Shown piece after piece: positions 13,132-15,896 of a stretch of 15,896 nucleotides of DNA. This stretch comes from Halobacteriaceae archaeon Tc-Br11_E2g27. GTDB lineage: Archaea; Halobacteriota; Halobacteria; Halobacteriales; Haloarculaceae. The stretch's first letter is position 1, and each line of letters opens with the position of its first letter. The notes beneath the pieces were generated by a model that was not told the DNA's origin, did not search any database, and worked only from the letters and a program-made list of their open reading frames with translations. Both the position numbers and the translations under genes were made by a program. The stretch spans positions 1 to 15,896 of the forward strand of contig LKNH01000028.1 of the NCBI GenBank assembly GCA_001564135.1, written 5' to 3'.

Positions 13132-13806
13132 CTATCCTGTTCGAAACGCTCGGTCGCCTGCGTCTCCAAGCCCCGGCACAATAAACGATTCTTCGTTCAA
13201 CTCCTCGTCGATAGCAACCGTCACCAGTTTGACTTCGGGGAACTCCGCTGCCAGTCGCTCTAGCCCCTCGGGCGCGCTCACTGCTGCCAGTACAATGATA
13301 GACTCGGGCGTCGTTTCGCCGCTGAGCAACTCCGCAAGCACGGCACTCAGGGTACTCCCGGTTGCCAGCATCGGGTCCGCAACGATGACGGTCTCGTCTT
13401 CGCTTGGTTCCGGAAGCGAGACGTACTCGACGGCTATCGGGAGGCCATCCTCGTCGCGCTCTGCGCTCTCGTCGCGGCTGGCAGAGATGACGCCCTGTCT
13501 AGCCGTCGGGAACACGTCAACCAGCCCTTCGACGAACGGGAGTGCTGCACGGAGGACCGAAACGAGCATCACGTCATCTCGTCCGTCAATCTCGACACCA
13601 GTTGTCTCCGTCAGCGGCGTCTCGATTTCGACAGAGGTCGTTCCAAAGTAATCGTCGATAAGTTCCATCCCACAGATTCGTCCAAGCTCGATGAGCTGGT
13701 CCCGGAACTCGGTGGGGTCGGTTTCAACTCGACGGAGTTCCGTCAATGTCTGCTGTGCCAGTGCGTGTGTGACGACCGTGGCCTGGTCGCGCTCCTCGAG
13801 GGACAT
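13132..13806 (-). CDS. upp: uracil phosphoribosyltransferase
   Basis: A 224-residue enzyme that makes UMP from uracil and PRPP in pyrimidine salvage. The PRPP-binding loop VIVADPMLATGST is at about 140-152, the upstream SVLRAALPFVEG at 83-94 carries the expected arginine, and the C-terminal uracil-binding end reads FIVPGLGDAGDRAFRTG, as in other UPRTases (usual length about 208-230). The reading frame extends upstream to 13893, but the ATG at 13806 (MSLEERDQATVV) is chosen because a TATA box lies 26-28 nt before it and the upstream residues do not belong to the family. No permease or other salvage gene is adjacent. Confidence 0.95.
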   Translation of the reverse strand: MSLEERDQATVVTHALAQQTLTELRRVETDPTEFRDQLIELGRICGMELIDDYFGTTSVEIETPLTETTGVEIDGRDDVMLVSVLRAALPFVEGLVDVFPTARQGVISASRDESAERDEDGLPIAVEYVSLPEPSEDETVIVADPMLATGSTLSAVLAELLSGETTPESIIVLAAVSAPEGLERLAAEFPEVKLVTVAIDEELNEESFIVPGLGDAGDRAFRTG

Positions 13807-13825
13807 ACTTCCGGTTTGCAGAGAA

Positions 13826-13836
13826 CTAATATAATT
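13826..13836 (-). promoter_or_regulatory. TATA box of upp
   Basis: Minus-strand AATTATATTAG, centred about 26 nt before the ATG at 13806. This implies a leaderless or nearly leaderless message and fixes the short start. Confidence 0.65.
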
Positions 13837-13893
13837 TCGGCGTTCCAGAGAAGAGACACTGATTTGAACCGACGCTTCCGGCACAGGCGACAA

Positions 13894-13932
13894 AGTATAT
13901 GAACACTGGCTTCTTAGCCGCGTCTCAATACA
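13894..13932 (+). promoter_or_regulatory. candidate TATA elements for the gene at 13957
   Basis: Two candidates: AGTATATG (about 13894-13901), which would give a leader of about 30 nt, and CAATACA (13926-13932), centred 28 nt before the ATG and compatible with a leaderless message. The sequence alone does not decide between them. Confidence 0.4.
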
Positions 13933-13956
13933 CCAGCGGTCAGGGTTATACCAGAT

Positions 13957-14646
13957 ATGGAAGAAAGTGTTTCAGGGTTCAAAACGCGCGGTGGCTGGGT
14001 CGATGTGGTCGAGCACGGTGAACGGATTACGCAAGCACTCGAAGAGCTTGCCGAAGACCACGACGTCGACATGGAAGCGCTCGAAGAGTTCGACGACTGG
14101 CGGCCGAAAAGCCACGAACGCCTCGACGAGGACGTCAGCGAAAAAACGGCAGAACAGGCCCACGTCGAGGAAGGAAAAGGCGAACAGGAGGGGAAATCAC
14201 CCGACGATGACCTCCAGACTGCGGGCGAAAAACTCGCGGAATCGTATGACAGCCTGGATGACCCCGACGAAGCCGTCGATAAGTGGGGCGAAAGCATTGA
14301 TTACGTGGCTCGCGCGGCGGATTCCGCGGGCCGGAAGGCAATCCGGAAAGTCGAAGATAGCGTCTACCAGAACGTTATGACCCGCGTTTCGCCATACTTT
14401 TTCGATAACGACCTGATTAGTGCAAACCTCCAGCGGGTGAGTCGCTCCGACGAACCGGAGTATGTCTTCGAGGTGAACGTCAACGATGACGACCTCAAAA
14501 TCCGCGTGTCAAACCGACTTGCCGACTACGAACAGGAAGTCGACCGCTGGCATGTCAACACCGAAAAAGTGACCGAGATTGTCGAGGCCGTCGAAGGTGT
14601 CGAGGCTCCAGTCGAGGATGACAGCACCGACTCGAAAACCAACTAA
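13957..14646 (+). CDS. conserved haloarchaeal protein of unknown function (DUF5828-like)
   Basis: A 229-residue, very acidic, soluble protein beginning MEESVSGFKTRGGWVDVVEHG. The middle (about 55-95) is rich in Glu, Asp, Lys and Gln and probably disordered. The C-terminal half is better ordered: a helix (ESIDYVARAADSAGRKAIRKVEDSVYQNVMTRVSPYFFDNDLISANL) followed by a strand-rich part (YVFEVNVNDDDLKIRVSNRL). I associate the opening motif with the haloarchaeal DUF5828 group, with moderate certainty. No enzyme motif, metal site or membrane segment is seen. It is divergent from upp and converges with the small gene ending at 14660. No function can be assigned. Confidence 0.8.
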   Translation: MEESVSGFKTRGGWVDVVEHGERITQALEELAEDHDVDMEALEEFDDWRPKSHERLDEDVSEKTAEQAHVEEGKGEQEGKSPDDDLQTAGEKLAESYDSLDDPDEAVDKWGESIDYVARAADSAGRKAIRKVEDSVYQNVMTRVSPYFFDNDLISANLQRVSRSDEPEYVFEVNVNDDDLKIRVSNRLADYEQEVDRWHVNTEKVTEIVEAVEGVEAPVEDDSTDSKTN

Positions 14647-14659
14647 TTCTCTGCTCACT

Positions 14660-14932
14660 TCACATCCCCATGTCTTCGGCTGGCTCAGGAATTGGCAAGT
14701 CGGTAACTGAGACACCCAGTAGCTCCGCTGCGTGGTCGAGCGCCATATCGAAGCCATAGTATCGCTCCTGTTCGTTTCCCTGTTGGTCACGGACTTTGAG
14801 CATCGCATAGCCGTCAATATTCTGTGTAACCGTTGCGGTTCGCCCGTCGCTGGTGAACGACAGTACGCGCTCAGTGTCTGTCTCCTCGTAGCTGGCGGTG
14901 ATGCCCGCGGCAGTTATGCTCTGCTCAGTCAT
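14660..14932 (-). CDS. small conserved haloarchaeal protein (DUF7111-like)
   Basis: A 90-residue protein from the ATG at 14932; an in-frame ATG at 14956 would add eight residues that look unlike the rest. It is acidic and soluble, with a strand-rich first half (ITASYEETDTERVLSFTSDGRTATVTQ) and a helical end (RYYGFDMALDHAAELLGVSVTDLPIPEPAEDMGM). I recognise the YYGFDMALDHAAELLG...LPxPE pattern as a small conserved haloarchaeal family, probably DUF7111. Its role is unknown. It is divergent from the gene at 15115, and the DNA between them holds three palindromes. Confidence 0.75.
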   Translation of the reverse strand: MTEQSITAAGITASYEETDTERVLSFTSDGRTATVTQNIDGYAMLKVRDQQGNEQERYYGFDMALDHAAELLGVSVTDLPIPEPAEDMGM

Positions 14933-15015
14933 ACCGTTCTGTTGGTTTCTACGCACCCAAAACTACCGGTTTGACAGTGACGACTCATACTGCCGGACGT
15001 AACTTCGTAAACTTA

Positions 15016-15037
15016 CTCGCCACCCCGGGGTGGCGAG
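15016..15037. promoter_or_regulatory. 22-bp perfect palindrome without spacer
   Basis: CTCGCCACCCC is followed directly by its exact reverse complement. It lies in the divergent region between the genes starting at 14932 and 15115. The absence of a loop favours a dimer-binding DNA site over an RNA hairpin. It could also be a cruciform-prone element. Confidence 0.5.
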
Positions 15038-15040
15038 ATG

Positions 15041-15074
15041 GTTTAAACGCTTACGGCCGGTAGTATCACCGGCC
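15041..15074. promoter_or_regulatory. GTTTAAAC palindrome and GGCCGGT/ACCGGCC inverted repeat
   Basis: GTTTAAAC (15041-15048) is an 8-bp palindrome that may also serve as a TATA element. GGCCGGT (15055-15061) and ACCGGCC (15068-15074) are perfect 7-bp arms around a 6-nt spacer. The second repeat ends just before the TATA-like CATTTAAC of the downstream gene. Confidence 0.45.
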
Positions 15075-15075
15075 A

Positions 15076-15083
15076 CATTTAAC
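15076..15083 (+). promoter_or_regulatory. TATA-like element for the gene at 15115
   Basis: CATTTAAC predicts initiation near 15105, giving a short leader of about 10 nt before the ATG at 15115. Confidence 0.4.
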
Positions 15084-15114
15084 ATCGCTCGGACTGAACA
15101 CATGTTCATTGGCG

Positions 15115-15896
15115 ATGACACCCGAGGGGATTCCACGTCCAGCCGTCGAGGAGGAGCTTCGGTCTCTTCTCGAGAATGGCTCCGAGGCCGTTGCTGTCGT
15201 CTCCCAGCCCTGGAGCGGCCGGTCACGACTGCTCGATACTGCCGCGGACTCGTTCGAGAGGGTGCCCACAACTATCTCGCTTGAGGGTCCGGTCGCGGGT
15301 TCTTTTTCGCTCCCGTCGGACGGCCCGGTTATCGTTGAACGTTGCCAGCATCTGTTCCAGCGCCGTATCGGCGGTTTCGAGACGGTTTCGGCTCTTGTTG
15401 AAGAAATAAGTACCAGAGAGGAGCCCGTTGTGCTGGGCTGGAACGTGTTTGCGTGGGAGTATCTCACTGAATTAACGCCACTCAGCAACGCCTTCGACAG
15501 GGTCTACATGATTGACCCGCTCGATGCCGAGGCTGCTGAGACGTTGCTCACGGAGACGCTGGATGTTTCTGACCCTGAGAACGCACTTGCTGAGGCTGTT
15601 GATACAGAACTTACCGAGATGGCTGATGGGGAACGGGCTGTGGCGACAACGACTCTGGAGTCGACCAGTGACCGGCTCACACGGCTCCGCAGCGCCATCC
15701 GCAACCGCTACCGTGGGTCGGTCGTCGAGAGCCATCTTGAAGGGTTAGTCTCCGATGCGGCGGGGAACCCGACAGCTATCTACCGGCTGTTTCAGGCCCG
15801 AACGGACCCGGGCATAGATGAGTTACCCAACGGATTCGACTTCTCGTATAACGAGGCCTACGTGCTTTGGTTGATTCTTGCGGCGGGTGAGACGAC
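15115..15896 (+). CDS. putative ATP-binding protein with degenerate P-loop, N-terminal part
   Basis: From the ATG at 15115 the frame is open without a stop to the window edge (260 full codons), so the gene is cut off. The protein starts MTPEGIPRPAVEEELRSLL and continues AVAVVSQPWSGRSRLLDTA (about 26-43), which looks like a Walker A loop with the invariant lysine replaced by arginine. PVIVERCQHLF (about 71-81) resembles a Walker B strand but lacks the usual acidic pair. VVLGWNVFAWEYLTELTPL and the following YMIDPLDAEAAETLL (about 105-145) recall the sensor region of STAND/AAA-like ATPases. A helical part follows (RLTRLRSAIRNRY..., about 187-235), then NEAYVLWLILAAGET at the edge, which may begin a membrane segment or winged helix. 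The acidic composition and third-position pattern are typical of a real haloarchaeal gene. Exact family not recognised. Confidence 0.75.
   Translation, partial: MTPEGIPRPAVEEELRSLLENGSEAVAVVSQPWSGRSRLLDTAADSFERVPTTISLEGPVAGSFSLPSDGPVIVERCQHLFQRRIGGFETVSALVEEISTREEPVVLGWNVFAWEYLTELTPLSNAFDRVYMIDPLDAEAAETLLTETLDVSDPENALAEAVDTELTEMADGERAVATTTLESTSDRLTRLRSAIRNRYRGSVVESHLEGLVSDAAGNPTAIYRLFQARTDPGIDELPNGFDFSYNEAYVLWLILAAGET

Noticed and set aside
12132..13181. Open frame of 349 codons on the minus strand opposite the kinase and YigZ-family genes
   Set aside because: It spans two well-supported genes and the gap between them. The translation is Arg- and Cys-rich and not acidic, unlike real proteins in this window.
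13807..13893. N-terminal extension of upp to the ATG at 13893
   Set aside because: It runs through the TATA box of upp and adds 29 residues not expected in the family. The start at 13806 fits both promoter and family length.
15026..15110. tRNA-like stretch (GAGATGGTTTAAACGC resembles a tRNA-Leu D-arm)
   Set aside because: No T-arm consensus, acceptor pairing or plausible anticodon arm follows at the required distances. Palindromes explain the pairing better.
1..15896. CRISPR arrays, prophage or intact insertion sequences
   Set aside because: No regularly spaced direct repeats, no integrase, transposase or capsid genes, and no target-site duplications were seen.

Overview
The window looks like chromosome of a halophilic archaeon (class Halobacteria). 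The proteins are strongly acidic, the substrate-binding protein has a Tat-type lipoprotein signal, the histidine kinase has the haloarchaeal H-box RHNLRNDL, and the TrmB, HalOD1, DUF7344-like and SHOCT families are typical of this group. Several start codons lie about 25-28 nt after an AT-rich TATA element with no room for a Shine-Dalgarno, as expected for leaderless archaeal transcripts. Genus cannot be read from the sequence. No rRNA, tRNA, CRISPR array or intact insertion sequence was found.

Layout. 1-291: 3' end of a TrmI-type tRNA (adenine-N1) methyltransferase. 323-933 (-): two overlapping small membrane proteins, the first with a SHOCT tail. 1120-1697 (-): a winged-helix DUF7344-like regulator translationally coupled to a small zinc-ribbon protein. 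2063-3400 (-): hemL (tetrapyrrole synthesis). 3464-4819 (-): an orphan LivJ-type substrate-binding lipoprotein. 4935-5252 (-): a stand-alone HalOD1 protein. 5427-6224 (-) and 6512-7387 (+): two divergent TrmB-family regulators. 7425-9203 (-): an ammonium channel fused in one frame to a PII (GlnK) domain, convergent with the second TrmB. 9752-12399 (+): a two-gene signalling operon of a soluble MCP-type transducer fused to a degenerate RecA/KaiC-like domain, overlapping a PAS histidine kinase by ATGA. 12468-13064 (+): YigZ/IMPACT family. 13132-13806 (-): upp. 13957-14646 (+) and 14660-14932 (-): conserved haloarchaeal proteins of unknown function. 15115-end (+): an ORF left open by the window edge, with a degenerate P-loop.

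The genes suggest a region for sensing and nutrient response: ammonium uptake with built-in PII control, paired TrmB regulators, a transducer-kinase operon and an orphan binding protein, set among housekeeping genes (tRNA modification, hemL, upp, YigZ). The most notable non-coding signal is that most regulatory intergenic regions carry a perfect or near-perfect inverted repeat touching or bracketing the likely TATA box. Each repeat differs in sequence, so this looks like a set of separate operators, not one repeat family.
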